In this document: piece by piece, positions 41,967 through 51,328 of the stretch
How the letters are laid out: each line of letters begins with the position of its first letter
Numbering within the stretch: position 1 is the first letter of the stretch
DNA from: Flavisolibacter nicotianae
GTDB lineage: Bacteria; Bacteroidota; Bacteroidia; Chitinophagales; Chitinophagaceae
Direction of reading: 5' to 3'
Length of the DNA stretch: 56,989 nucleotides
Assembly (NCBI RefSeq): GCF_003628535.1
Contig: NZ_RBCI01000019.1
Location: 1-56,989 of the forward strand
The notes under the pieces: generated by a model
What the model was told of the DNA's origin: nothing
What the model saw: the letters and a program-made list of their open reading frames with translations, nothing else
Databases searched by the model: none
Translations under genes and position numbers: made by a program

Positions 41967-44900
41967 TTAAAAACTGTATCGAACGCCAAACTGCACCGAA
42001 TAATAACTGGCTCCTTTTGTTTTAGCGCCGGCATTGGTATTGACCGAATACTTGAACGAGTTGGCTGCTGCATCAAAACCGGTCAGGTTATACAAAGTCG
42101 TATTGACAATTTGATTGTAATACCCCCATTTATAATTCAACAGATTCAACAAGTTGAAGATATCGGCACGAAAGGTCACCTTGCTGGTTCCTCTGACTTT
42201 CAGGTCATAGGCAGCACTCAGGTTCCATTGCGTCCGCCAGGGCATCAACCCTCCGTTGTACGGTGCAAACTTTCCAAAGTTGGCTTGCAAAAACTTCCGG
42301 AACTCAGGACTTGTTTTATCCAATAAGGTTTTCATGCCGGCGGCGATGTCAGCAGGTGTTTTCGGGTCGTTCGGATCGAAGATATAAGCCAGGTCCTGCC
42401 CGTCATTTCCTTCACCGATAACATCTTTGTTGACGTTCACAGTGTAGTGTGCATTCTGGTAAGCCTGGAAAGAAGAACTGATGCTAAAGCCGTGGAAGGT
42501 TGGGCTAAGAAAGAGTGCCACCAGTTTGTGCCGCTGATCGCCATCGCTCGACCAATTTCTGCCATAGGACGCATAGTCCCAGTAAGACGCACCCACGCTG
42601 AAGTTGGCATTGCGCGGGTCACCGCTGTCATAGGGCGGCGTACCGGTGGCCTTGCCGTAAGCGTACGATACGTTCAACGAACCGGCTTTGCCCATTTGTG
42701 CGGCTGCTTCTACCACTGCACCCCAGTACCTGGAAGCCCAGTCGGCGTTGGTAAAAAAGCGCACCTGGTTGAAGTTTGAAGAGATCCGTGAATTGGCCAG
42801 AATTGGCTGACTGCCGGTGCCCGTTGGGGTCAGTGTACTTGCCGGCACATAAACGTCGCGACCCTCGTTGGTCACAAACTCCGGTCTGCGTTTCAGGTTA
42901 ACGTCATAGAGGTAGAAATTGTCCCGCGTATTGTTGTAATACAGGTTGGCACCCACACGGAACCAGCTATTGACGTAGTGATAATAACTCAGATTGGTTT
43001 TGAAGGTTAAGGGCGTTTTTAGGTTTTTGTCCACAACCAATACCGTGGCAGGTTGGGTGGTGCCAAGCGATTTGTAGTAGTCAACACCAGGCACTTTGTT
43101 GAAATCTTTTTGGTAAGCCTGCCAGTCTGGAACGGGCACATTGGTTCGGATATCGACCTGGCGGAAATCAACCCCGTTGTCAATGTGCGAGAAGGTGATG
43201 GGCTGTGTGGTCAATTCAGAAGCAAAAAGGCCGGCACCGAATTTGACAATATCGCGGCCGTTGCTGTGCACATCCCAGACCAGGTTGGCACGTGGCTGGA
43301 TATTTTTTGCATCAAAAGGCACCACATGCGTATTCAGGCCGAGGTCCTTATCCAGTTGCGCATTGTAGGTTGGCGCATTGCCAATAATTTGTCCGTCCCA
43401 ACGAAGACCAACCGTCAGGTTCAGGTTCGGGCGGAGATTGGTTTCCATTTGTGCAAACGCACCCAATTCAAGCAACGGAATGTTGACCCTTGGGTTATCG
43501 CCGTTCAGCGGAATTTTCCGGTTGAACCGGTAAGGGTTGTTGGCCGCCATGTCCGCAATGCTGTTGTAATAAAACTGTCCCTGCTGGTCGTGAGTCAACT
43601 GGTCGGAGATAAAGTTGATGTTGTTATCGGTTCCGAAAACAAAGTTCAAATTGCCTGCTTTGTAACGCAGGTAATCCACGAGTTGGATCACGTTGGAGGC
43701 GTCCCGCTCCGGCACCCAGTTCTGGTTTCCAAAGGCAACGGTCTTGGTGCCCTTGCTGCTATCGGCAAACGTGGAAGTGACAGTGACAAAACCCTCCGGC
43801 ACCCTGTTGCCCAAAAAGGTCAAAAACTTGCGGTACGTGCTGAACTGCACTTTGAGTTCATTGGTGGTTCTTGCGCTCAACTCGCTGCGAAGGCTTGCCA
43901 TGGCCGAATGGTCCACTTCCACACCGGTATACTGCGTGCTGAGAAGTCCACTGCCTTTTAACTTGTTCGGATCAACAAAATGCAGGTAATTGTATTTGAA
44001 TGTCAGCAGGTTTTTCCGGTTGATATTCCAGTCAATTTTTGCAAAGGCATTCTGCGTTTTCTGCACAATGTCGACGGCACCGTATTGCTGCATGACGGGA
44101 AAACCAAACTGCTTTTGCATGATGTCAACAATACGTTGAAGATTGGCTTCGGTAATCCCCAGATTTTTCTCTGCTTGGTCGTGGGTAGCACCCGAAAAAG
44201 TAAAATCGTAGGCACGGAACGGAATGGTGTTGGTGTATTGGTCGTACGAAACAAGATAATGCAATTTATCTTTTACGATCGGGCCACCGAACAATGCACC
44301 AAACTGGCCGACCTCGTATTTCGTCGTCAGTTTGTTTCCATTGACGTCTTTTTTGGCCGCCAGCGCATTGCCGCCGTAATAGCCCCATGCAGAACCGGAG
44401 AATGTATTGGTTCCCGATTTGGTAATGGCTCTTACCAGTCCACCGGAACCACGGCCGGCTGTGACATCGTAGGCATTCGTCGCAATTTCAAATTCGCGAA
44501 TGATTTCCGACGAAATGGAGAAAGCTGCATCCGTAACACCACCAAAGGTTGCACGCCGGTTACTTACGCCGTCAAGCATATAACCTGTACCGCCGGCTTT
44601 GGCACCAGCCAAGGTATTGCCACTTGCCAAGGGAGACAAAAACATCAGGTCCGTATAATTGCGTGTAGCGATTGGGATCTTTTGCAGCGTACGGCTGGTA
44701 ATAGCTGTTCCCGTTCCAAGACGGTCGACACTGTTGGTAAAGCTGTTTGACTTCACCACCACCTCGGACAGCGTATTATTTTTGTTGCTCAACACAATTT
44801 GCTGCAGCACGAGGTGGTCACCGAAGTTCAACGTATTGTCTTTTAAAACCTGCGGCGTAGCATTGACCTCACTTACCTGAATGGTATACACACCCACGGG

Positions 44901-45128
44901 CAGTTCACGCAAAATAAAATAGCCCTTTTTATCGGCGATGGTGGTTGCCGTAAAGCCGTTGGTGGTATTGGTGGCGTTGATCGTAGCACCGTCGGCAGGC
45001 TTTTTATCTTCACTATACACAAAGCCGCTAATGCTGGAACCATTTCCCTGCGCAGACAAATGTCCCGGCAAAAAAAAGGAAGACGTGAAAAAAAATAAAA
45101 AGAAAACAAGAGTAGCCTGTACTCTCAT
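41967..45128 (-). CDS. Oar-like TonB-dependent receptor
   Basis: Start taken at 45128 (MRVQATLVFFLFFFTSSFFL); the frame opens 6 codons earlier. The product has 1053 residues: signal peptide, carboxypeptidase-regulatory-like domain (SISGFVYSEDKKPADGATIN), a plug with IPIATRNYTDLMFLSP and YMLDGVSNRRATFGG, then a long barrel ending in VQFGVRYSF with terminal Phe. EIIREFEIATNAYDVTAGRG is typical of Oar-type receptors, which often handle peptides or unknown ligands. It has no SusD partner. The next gene is the phosphodiesterase/metallo-beta-lactamase fusion, a plausible functional partner. Confidence 0.92.
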   Translation of the reverse strand: MRVQATLVFFLFFFTSSFFLPGHLSAQGNGSSISGFVYSEDKKPADGATINATNTTNGFTATTIADKKGYFILRELPVGVYTIQVSEVNATPQVLKDNTLNFGDHLVLQQIVLSNKNNTLSEVVVKSNSFTNSVDRLGTGTAITSRTLQKIPIATRNYTDLMFLSPLASGNTLAGAKAGGTGYMLDGVSNRRATFGGVTDAAFSISSEIIREFEIATNAYDVTAGRGSGGLVRAITKSGTNTFSGSAWGYYGGNALAAKKDVNGNKLTTKYEVGQFGALFGGPIVKDKLHYLVSYDQYTNTIPFRAYDFTFSGATHDQAEKNLGITEANLQRIVDIMQKQFGFPVMQQYGAVDIVQKTQNAFAKIDWNINRKNLLTFKYNYLHFVDPNKLKGSGLLSTQYTGVEVDHSAMASLRSELSARTTNELKVQFSTYRKFLTFLGNRVPEGFVTVTSTFADSSKGTKTVAFGNQNWVPERDASNVIQLVDYLRYKAGNLNFVFGTDNNINFISDQLTHDQQGQFYYNSIADMAANNPYRFNRKIPLNGDNPRVNIPLLELGAFAQMETNLRPNLNLTVGLRWDGQIIGNAPTYNAQLDKDLGLNTHVVPFDAKNIQPRANLVWDVHSNGRDIVKFGAGLFASELTTQPITFSHIDNGVDFRQVDIRTNVPVPDWQAYQKDFNKVPGVDYYKSLGTTQPATVLVVDKNLKTPLTFKTNLSYYHYVNSWFRVGANLYYNNTRDNFYLYDVNLKRRPEFVTNEGRDVYVPASTLTPTGTGSQPILANSRISSNFNQVRFFTNADWASRYWGAVVEAAAQMGKAGSLNVSYAYGKATGTPPYDSGDPRNANFSVGASYWDYASYGRNWSSDGDQRHKLVALFLSPTFHGFSISSSFQAYQNAHYTVNVNKDVIGEGNDGQDLAYIFDPNDPKTPADIAAGMKTLLDKTSPEFRKFLQANFGKFAPYNGGLMPWRTQWNLSAAYDLKVRGTSKVTFRADIFNLLNLLNYKWGYYNQIVNTTLYNLTGFDAAANSFKYSVNTNAGAKTKGASYYSVQFGVRYSF

Positions 45129-45177
45129 AAAGCGTGCTGGTCTCATACAGTTTAATTTATACTTAGCTGTTTGTGCG

Positions 45178-45185
45178 CAAAAATA
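45178..45185 (-). promoter_or_regulatory. -7 box of the Oar-like receptor gene
   Basis: TATTTTTG on the minus strand, a perfect TAnnTTTG, about 50 bp before the ATG. The upstream sequence does not show a convincing TAACA array (only GAACA and TAATT at 11 bp, with an 8-bp gap). Confidence 0.4.
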
Positions 45186-45840
45186 AAATCAGCAATTACG
45201 GATCTGTTCTGATTCAAAAGTGATAATAAAAAAGTTAAAGAAAGATAACAGTAAAATAAAGTCGTTCGGTACTTCTCTTCGAAAGCCCTTGAGTGTTACA
45301 AATGACTTTCCTGGGGCTTAGATTTTGCCCGCACATTCATTGCATCCCCAGGCATGTTGTTTTCACGATTTTCAATCTCCCCTGTTCATTCAAAACGATC
45401 CCGCAAACCATCGGCTACATGTGTTTAGCCAGGTCTTTCTTATAGATTGAAGGGAGGACAAAATGAAACGCATAAACGATGATCCATCGTCAATAGACAT
45501 ACAACATTCTGCCTCATAAATTTGGAAACAAGAGGCCTACGTACCGCCTGGTCACTTTGCTGAAGGCAACGATTCACGGTTTAAGATCTTCGGATGAAGT
45601 CCGGGCTGCTTGGCAGTATTGCTAATCTGCATGCAAACTATCCTTTCGAAAGCACAGCCATACAAGAAAGAAAAAAACAAATAACGAGAATTTCAAAATT
45701 GAAAACAGCAATTCCATGTGTGTCTTTTTTGCAGACAGTAAAACTTGAGATGAGCTGGCGGCAGTCTCATTGCGCTGTTTGATGTTTTCTGTCCAACAAC
45801 ATAACCAATTCATGCACCGCCGCGACTCCGTTTATTGTTG
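45186..45840. other. Gene-free stretch
   Basis: About 650 bp between two minus-strand transcription units. The short frames (45594-45782 plus, 45622-45813 minus) lack family features. No terminator or repeat was recognised. Confidence 0.5.
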
Positions 45841-48039
45841 TCAGAAGACCTCCCAACCCACGCCTACATAAACACTTCTTCCAATAGACGGAATGAGTCC
45901 TGGCCCCGGGTATTCGTCCGTCCTTTGGGTGAAATACCGTTGATCGGTCAAATTGTTGATACCCGTTTTGAGTTTAAACTTCTTCCAATTTCCTGTCATC
46001 GACCAATCCATCACCGAATAGGCAGGAATGACACCAAACACGGGGTTGCTACTGTGTTCCTTATTGGCCGCATCGCCATAGGCTTTGGACTGATGCGAAA
46101 ATTGAAGGGAAATGGAAAACCATTTTTTGGCGTAGCTCAGACCAATGCGACTGATCCATTGGGGTGCAAATTCCACCCGGTTGCCCTTGAATTCACCGTT
46201 GGTGTAGCGGGCATCGGTATAAGCAAAGGAATGATACAGGCTCAGATTTCCAAGCCGGGTGCTAACCTTTAGCCCCCGCGTAATATTCAGTTCAAGGTAA
46301 CTCTCCACGCCTTTGTGAACGCTTTGCGCAAGATTGGTGCGATAGCTATACGCATTACCGGCATCGTCCTGCCTCAACACCGTTCCGATCCGGTCATTGT
46401 AGCGTAAATAAAAAAGGCTAATGTCATAGTTGAAAAACTGCCTGACTGTTCCCCGGATGCCCAGGTCAGCATTCCAGCCCTTTGGATCTTTGAGGTCCGG
46501 GTCAACCTTTGAAACAGAACCCAGGGGCAGCAACTGCGCATAATCCACCGGACGATAAGACTGGGTAATGTTCCCATACGCCGTAGCCTGTTTTGCCACC
46601 TCATGTTGCAGGCCAATACCCAGCAAAACAAACTGTCGTTCTTTTTCCTCTTCGACTTCCTTTTCCACACCGCTGATTTCAACCTCTCCTTCCGCTTCCG
46701 TTTCCAGTGTTTCCAGACGAATGCCGGGGCTGATGGAGAACCGGTCACTTAGTTGAATCCTGTTTTCCAGAAAGGCTGCGAGATTTATGGTTTGAAAATT
46801 ATATTGCTCCTCGTACTCACCAGTGGTTGTCAGGTCAAAATCACTTCCGTTCGTGCCCGGCGCTTCTTCTTTGCGTTTGAAGCTTGCGTAGCTAAAACGT
46901 GCCCCTGCCGCCAACGTATTCTTTACTTTGCCAAATTGATAATTGTGGGAAAGCCTGAGCTCTGTGGCTGTACTTTTCATTATCTCTTTGTCCACTTCAC
47001 GGTTTGCATACGCTCCGGACACAGGGTTATTTTTGTCTGCCACATCCGGCAGTGCATTAAACCAAACGAGGCTTCGCTCGCCAGATAAAAAAGTCGTACC
47101 CAAATAAAGAGAGGTGTTCTGGCTGAGCTTTTTCTCCATGTTGGCCGAAAGAATATTCCAAGGGCTTTTCACCCAGTTGCGGGAACGAACGGAAGCCCGG
47201 CTGTCTGCTGCAAATTGCGCATCGGTCAAGCCGCCGGGCATTTTAATTTGGTTGCGTAAAAGGGAATATTCCAGCCCCATCGAGAGATTGTTGGAAGCCT
47301 GGTATTTTATGTTTCCATAGCCGGTCAGTTGCTGCTGGTGGGAATTGGCTCTCCAGCCCTGCATCACCCGGTAATTGAGAAAAGAAATATAACGGAGTTT
47401 TCCTGACGCTCCGCTGATCGCATGATTGCTGTTAAACAATCCGCCACTGCCGGCGGTGTTCATGGAGGAATAGGAAGGCTTTTTTGACGAACCTTCCTTG
47501 AGAACATAATTTACCATTCCCCCAAGCTGTGAACCAAACTGCAAAGAAGAAGCGCCTTTGATTATTTCCACCCTTTCCACAGCTTCCATTGGCGGCAGAT
47601 AATAGGTTTCGTTGTACCCGAAAACATCAGCCACAATGTTGTAGCCATTCTGACGCACGTTCAGCTCCAGCGACTGTACCGGGTTGAGGCCCCTGATGCC
47701 AATGCCATTGGCCACAAAGCCCCCTGTTTCACTCTCGACGATGTTCAAACCCGGGATACGTCCCAGTATCTGCCTGGTATTGTTGATCGCTTTGTTGGCA
47801 TCAATACTGTCCACCACAATCACTTCGGTCTTTTTGCCGGTAAAGATGAAAGGTGGCTTGATTTCATTCAAGTGGCCAATGCCGTTCATGGCCTTATAGC
47901 CAATGATCACCACCTTTTCCAACGCCTGCACACGAGCGGAATCATCTTGTGCAACCGCCACCATGCAACCTTCCAACCCTGCCGCAAGCAGGAATAGTTT
48001 CATTCCCTGTCGGTGAAACAGCCAACGTTTTTTTATCAT
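45841..48039 (-). CDS. FecA-like TonB-dependent receptor
   Basis: I take the start at 48039 (MIKKRWLFHRQGMKLFLLAA); 48003 (MKLFLLAAGLEG) is also possible. The product has 732 residues without the regulatory beta-sandwich: signal peptide, TonB-box-like ALEKVVIIGYKAMNG, plug (NNTRQILGRIPGLNIVESET; RGLNPVQSLELNVRQNGYNI) and a barrel ending VYVGVGWEVF. It resembles the ferric-citrate receptor class. The edge gene at 1-460 is a close paralogue. Its 5' end overlaps the propeller-phosphatase gene by up to 98 bp, so it is the last gene of the SusCD-phosphatase operon and probably carries a metal chelate or a product of that pathway. Confidence 0.9.
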   Translation of the reverse strand: MIKKRWLFHRQGMKLFLLAAGLEGCMVAVAQDDSARVQALEKVVIIGYKAMNGIGHLNEIKPPFIFTGKKTEVIVVDSIDANKAINNTRQILGRIPGLNIVESETGGFVANGIGIRGLNPVQSLELNVRQNGYNIVADVFGYNETYYLPPMEAVERVEIIKGASSLQFGSQLGGMVNYVLKEGSSKKPSYSSMNTAGSGGLFNSNHAISGASGKLRYISFLNYRVMQGWRANSHQQQLTGYGNIKYQASNNLSMGLEYSLLRNQIKMPGGLTDAQFAADSRASVRSRNWVKSPWNILSANMEKKLSQNTSLYLGTTFLSGERSLVWFNALPDVADKNNPVSGAYANREVDKEIMKSTATELRLSHNYQFGKVKNTLAAGARFSYASFKRKEEAPGTNGSDFDLTTTGEYEEQYNFQTINLAAFLENRIQLSDRFSISPGIRLETLETEAEGEVEISGVEKEVEEEKERQFVLLGIGLQHEVAKQATAYGNITQSYRPVDYAQLLPLGSVSKVDPDLKDPKGWNADLGIRGTVRQFFNYDISLFYLRYNDRIGTVLRQDDAGNAYSYRTNLAQSVHKGVESYLELNITRGLKVSTRLGNLSLYHSFAYTDARYTNGEFKGNRVEFAPQWISRIGLSYAKKWFSISLQFSHQSKAYGDAANKEHSSNPVFGVIPAYSVMDWSMTGNWKKFKLKTGINNLTDQRYFTQRTDEYPGPGLIPSIGRSVYVGVGWEVF

Positions 48040-50473
48040 CGTCTTCTTCTTTTTGATCCTTCCCTTTGAAGAAAGCGGCTCTAACGGGTACCGGCATCGT
48101 TGAATTCTCACCATGCACATACTTCCAGAGAATTTCATTCAGGACCGGGTCGGGCACACGATCTTCGTTGGAGAAATCCAGCTTGTTGGACAGCCGGGTA
48201 AGCTTGTTGTCACCTCCATTTTTTTCGTTCAAATCTACCTCCGCAGGCAACGACATAAATCCGCTACGGTCCGGCTCTTTGGCAAAGCAGCGCCACATCG
48301 GTGTAGCGGCCGCATCGTATTGTGTCATGGGCGGCATACCCAGGATGAATTCGATGGTACGCAATACGGAGCTGGTCGAATACATCGTGTGATCAACAAA
48401 CCCTCGCTTGACAAAGCCACCTGCCACGTAAGCTGTGGACCGGTGAGCATCCACATGATCCGGCCCGTTTTGCGCATCGTCTTCAAGGATGAAGATCACG
48501 CTCTCCTTCCAGATAGGACTCTTGCTCAGGTATTCCACCAGCATGCCCACGGCAAGATCATTGTCGGCCACGTGCGCAAACGGTGTTGGTCTTCCGACGG
48601 CCGTACCTTCTGTATGATCATTGGGAAACTTGATGGTGACCAGTTGCGGTACTGCGTTCACGGCCAGCAAAGAATCAAACTCCCGTTTAAACAAACCAAA
48701 GCGGGCGGTATCCCGGATGCTTCCGTTGAAGCTGGGAAAGTAAGGACACAGGTGATTTTTCAACACCGGTATCTGCGGTAGAAATTGATTGTTGGAAAAC
48801 TCGCCATACGTCCGGAAACTGACTTCCGACCGATTGGCATTATCCCAGATGAATCCGTCCTTATTATTTGCCACGGCCCGTAAACCGGACGAGGCTTCCG
48901 AACTGCCTCTACGGCCATAGTGCGAAGGCCAGTTCTTCTCCAGAAAGTCGGTGGCATACGCCCCCATGCTCCAGTTGTGGCCGTCCGAACTCACTTCGCC
49001 GTCCACGTAAAAATTATCGAGAAGCACAAACTGTTTGGCCAGCGCATGCTGGTTCGGTGTGATCTTTTCACCAAACAACACCAGGCTTTTGTCACCGTTG
49101 CCTTGGGGCAAATCACCCAATACCTGGTCGTAAGTCCGGTTTTCTTTGATCAGGTAGAACACATGTTTGATGGGTGATTTTTCACCCACCTTTCTAGGAA
49201 CGGGATTGTCCTCTTCTCCTTCGGTGATCCGTTCGTCTTCCAGGTGATATGGGATGTTGCGATACACGGCCTGCGAATAAGCTGCCAGCGCTTTTTCCGA
49301 AGGCAGATCAATGATGCTCAACGCCCCCTTGAACATGCCGGCGATGTACTGAACTTCATCAGGCTTGTTGGCGATACCTTCGTGTAAGACGACAGGCTCT
49401 TTTTTCACGCTTGGGTTCGGGCCTTTGGGATTCGCAAACGGTGCCAGTCCTTTTCCGTTGGTGACGAAAATTTTGTTTCCGGCAATCCGCACACAAGTCG
49501 GATACCAGCCGGTCGGGATAAAGCCTTTGGAGGTGCTTTTCCCGGGACGGCTCACATCAAAAACAGCCAGGCAATTGTTATCCGCGTTTGCAATGTAGAG
49601 GGTCTTTTCGTTACTGCTAAGCGCCACACTGTTCGTGGTGGAACCGCTCAGTCTTGTGGCATACAACGCTGCATTTAGCGTTTCCAGCAATTTGCGCTTT
49701 TTAATATCAATTACCGATACACTGTTGTCGTTGGCATTGGAAACATAGAGGTAGGTTCCCGTGGACGAAAGAAAAAGATCGTTGGGGTTGTCGCTGACGG
49801 CTACGCTGTCGATCAGCTTTTGTCTCCAGGTATCATAAACCAGAATCTTATCCATGGCCCATCCGCTGATGTACAACTCCCTTTTATCGGGCGATAAAAG
49901 ACAGGTATAGGCCTCACCGCCCAAGGGGAGTTTTTGTTTGATCGATTTTGTTTTCAGGTCAAACACATACAGGCTGTTGTCTTCTTTGGTCACCACGTAC
50001 AGCACCTGCCGCTGGTCATCGAGGGTGATCCCTGCGGGAGAGATTTTATTGGGCCATGGCGCTCCCAGTGTGATTGTATCAACGGTGGTTAGCTTTCCAT
50101 GGTTGATGGCATATTTCAAAATCCAGTTGTCATTCCCACCGGAAGCATACAGAAATTTTTCATCGCTGCTAAAAACAAGCCCCCCCCAGCTTTTTCCAAT
50201 GATCTTGTTATCCAAAACCATTTCTGTTTTCACATCCACCAACTGAATGGATTGAGTGCTTTGCCCGTTGTTGGTAACAGCCAGGTAACGTTGCGAACGG
50301 CTGACGGCGATATTCAGCGGCAGATCACCTAAAGGCAATTGTCGCCCTACCGGCGTAAGGCTCCAGCCGTTGGGGAGTTTCACCCGCTTTTTTTCAATTT
50401 CATTCAATTGCTGGGCAAACGTCATCTGTCCAATTGTTTGCAGAAATACAAGGAGGATAGTAATTCTTTTCAT
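47942..50473 (-). CDS. YncE-like beta-propeller fused to an alkaline-phosphatase-family domain
   Basis: An 843-residue secreted protein (signal peptide to TFAQQ). Residues about 40-400 are a YncE-like propeller (GLVFSSDEKFLYASGGNDNW; LSSTGTYLYVSNANDNSVSV). The C-terminal phosphoesterase has FYLIKENRTYDQVLGDLPQG, FGEKITPNQHALAKQF, SSDGHNWSMG, HVADNDLAVG and ILEDDAQNGPDHVDAHRS, so the metal site is complete. It is a paralogue of 25346-28060 and of the broken 20080 gene. The last 28 residues (TLAVSPTG...GGGCTR) look like out-of-frame reading of the next gene's signal peptide, implying loss of an earlier stop. It follows the EEP gene by 20 bp in the operon. Confidence 0.92.
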   Translation of the reverse strand: MKRITILLVFLQTIGQMTFAQQLNEIEKKRVKLPNGWSLTPVGRQLPLGDLPLNIAVSRSQRYLAVTNNGQSTQSIQLVDVKTEMVLDNKIIGKSWGGLVFSSDEKFLYASGGNDNWILKYAINHGKLTTVDTITLGAPWPNKISPAGITLDDQRQVLYVVTKEDNSLYVFDLKTKSIKQKLPLGGEAYTCLLSPDKRELYISGWAMDKILVYDTWRQKLIDSVAVSDNPNDLFLSSTGTYLYVSNANDNSVSVIDIKKRKLLETLNAALYATRLSGSTTNSVALSSNEKTLYIANADNNCLAVFDVSRPGKSTSKGFIPTGWYPTCVRIAGNKIFVTNGKGLAPFANPKGPNPSVKKEPVVLHEGIANKPDEVQYIAGMFKGALSIIDLPSEKALAAYSQAVYRNIPYHLEDERITEGEEDNPVPRKVGEKSPIKHVFYLIKENRTYDQVLGDLPQGNGDKSLVLFGEKITPNQHALAKQFVLLDNFYVDGEVSSDGHNWSMGAYATDFLEKNWPSHYGRRGSSEASSGLRAVANNKDGFIWDNANRSEVSFRTYGEFSNNQFLPQIPVLKNHLCPYFPSFNGSIRDTARFGLFKREFDSLLAVNAVPQLVTIKFPNDHTEGTAVGRPTPFAHVADNDLAVGMLVEYLSKSPIWKESVIFILEDDAQNGPDHVDAHRSTAYVAGGFVKRGFVDHTMYSTSSVLRTIEFILGMPPMTQYDAAATPMWRCFAKEPDRSGFMSLPAEVDLNEKNGGDNKLTRLSNKLDFSNEDRVPDPVLNEILWKYVHGENSTMPVPVRAAFFKGKDQKEEDDDKKTLAVSPTGNETIPACGRVGRLHGGGCTR

Positions 50474-50493
50474 ACGGTTTGTTTCAACATTGT

Positions 50494-51312
50494 TTAATGA
50501 AACCGGAGTGTTGCGGTAACGGGTAAATGATCCGAGGCGTAAGGCTCATTGATCACTTTCTGTTCCTTGACGTCAAATGCTCCCGGTGTGAATGCGATAA
50601 AGTCAATGGTTTTCCCTGGCTGATCCGAAGGAATGGTAAAACCGCAGTTTGTCGTGCAGGTGCGGGTGAGATGCTGATCAAGCACATCGATCACGCTTCC
50701 TCCCGCTTCTGCATTGAAATCACCACCCATCACTACCGGCAGCTTTTCTTTTTGCAGGATCTCCGCAATGGTGTTGATCTGCAAAAAGCGGTTGGTGTCT
50801 GCCCGTTGCGCATCCAGGTGCGTGCAGGCAAAAAGCAGTTTTCGGCCCATCACCTCCACTTCAGCCGTTGCCAGCACGCGGGGTTCTCCGTCTGTGCCAC
50901 TGGCCGTTGGCAACCGGTGCGTCTCTGCATTGCTGATGGGCAAACGGGACAAAATTAAAACACCGTAATCACCACCATCGTAATGGATCGATTTGGCAAA
51001 ATAGGCCTTCATGCCGGTTTTGTTCGCGAGGACTGCGGCTTCGCTGACTTCTTTTCCGGAACGGCTGGTATGCACGTCCACTTCCTGCACGGCCACCAGA
51101 TCCGGCTTTTCCCTGTTGATCACGTTGGCAATCGCGTCCAGATCAATCAGGCCAACCCTCGAAGGAGGGTTGGCGTGGTGAATGTTGTAGGACATGATCC
51201 TGATTAAGGTAGCCTTGTTGCTTGTCTTCTCTGCTGTTAATTGCTGGTTGCAGGACAGCACCAATAGCCAGCAAACAAAGAGAAGCCATCCGTTTCTGGT
51301 TTGTCTCATCAT
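50494..51312 (-). CDS. Endonuclease/exonuclease/phosphatase-family lipoprotein
   Basis: A 272-residue protein with a lipoprotein signal (WLLVLSC, Cys21). All EEP motifs are present: RIMSYNIHH, AVQEVDVHTS (metal Glu), SRLPIS, FACTHLDAQ, MGGDFNAEAG, TIDFIAF and YASDHLPVTA (catalytic Asp-His). The superfamily includes DNases, sphingomyelinases and inositol-phosphate phosphatases. A surface or periplasmic lipoprotein in a SusCD operon is more likely a phosphodiesterase on lipid head groups or nucleic acid than a repair enzyme. It lies 16 bp after SusD and 20 bp before the propeller-phosphatase, so the two could split a diester and then the resulting monoester. Confidence 0.92.
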   Translation of the reverse strand: MMRQTRNGWLLFVCWLLVLSCNQQLTAEKTSNKATLIRIMSYNIHHANPPSRVGLIDLDAIANVINREKPDLVAVQEVDVHTSRSGKEVSEAAVLANKTGMKAYFAKSIHYDGGDYGVLILSRLPISNAETHRLPTASGTDGEPRVLATAEVEVMGRKLLFACTHLDAQRADTNRFLQINTIAEILQKEKLPVVMGGDFNAEAGGSVIDVLDQHLTRTCTTNCGFTIPSDQPGKTIDFIAFTPGAFDVKEQKVINEPYASDHLPVTATLRFH

Positions 51313-51328
51313 TTTTAATCATTCTTCG

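Noticed and set aside
43053-43961. 302-codon open frame on the plus strand
   Set aside because: Shadow of the Oar-like receptor on the other strand; no motif or start context.
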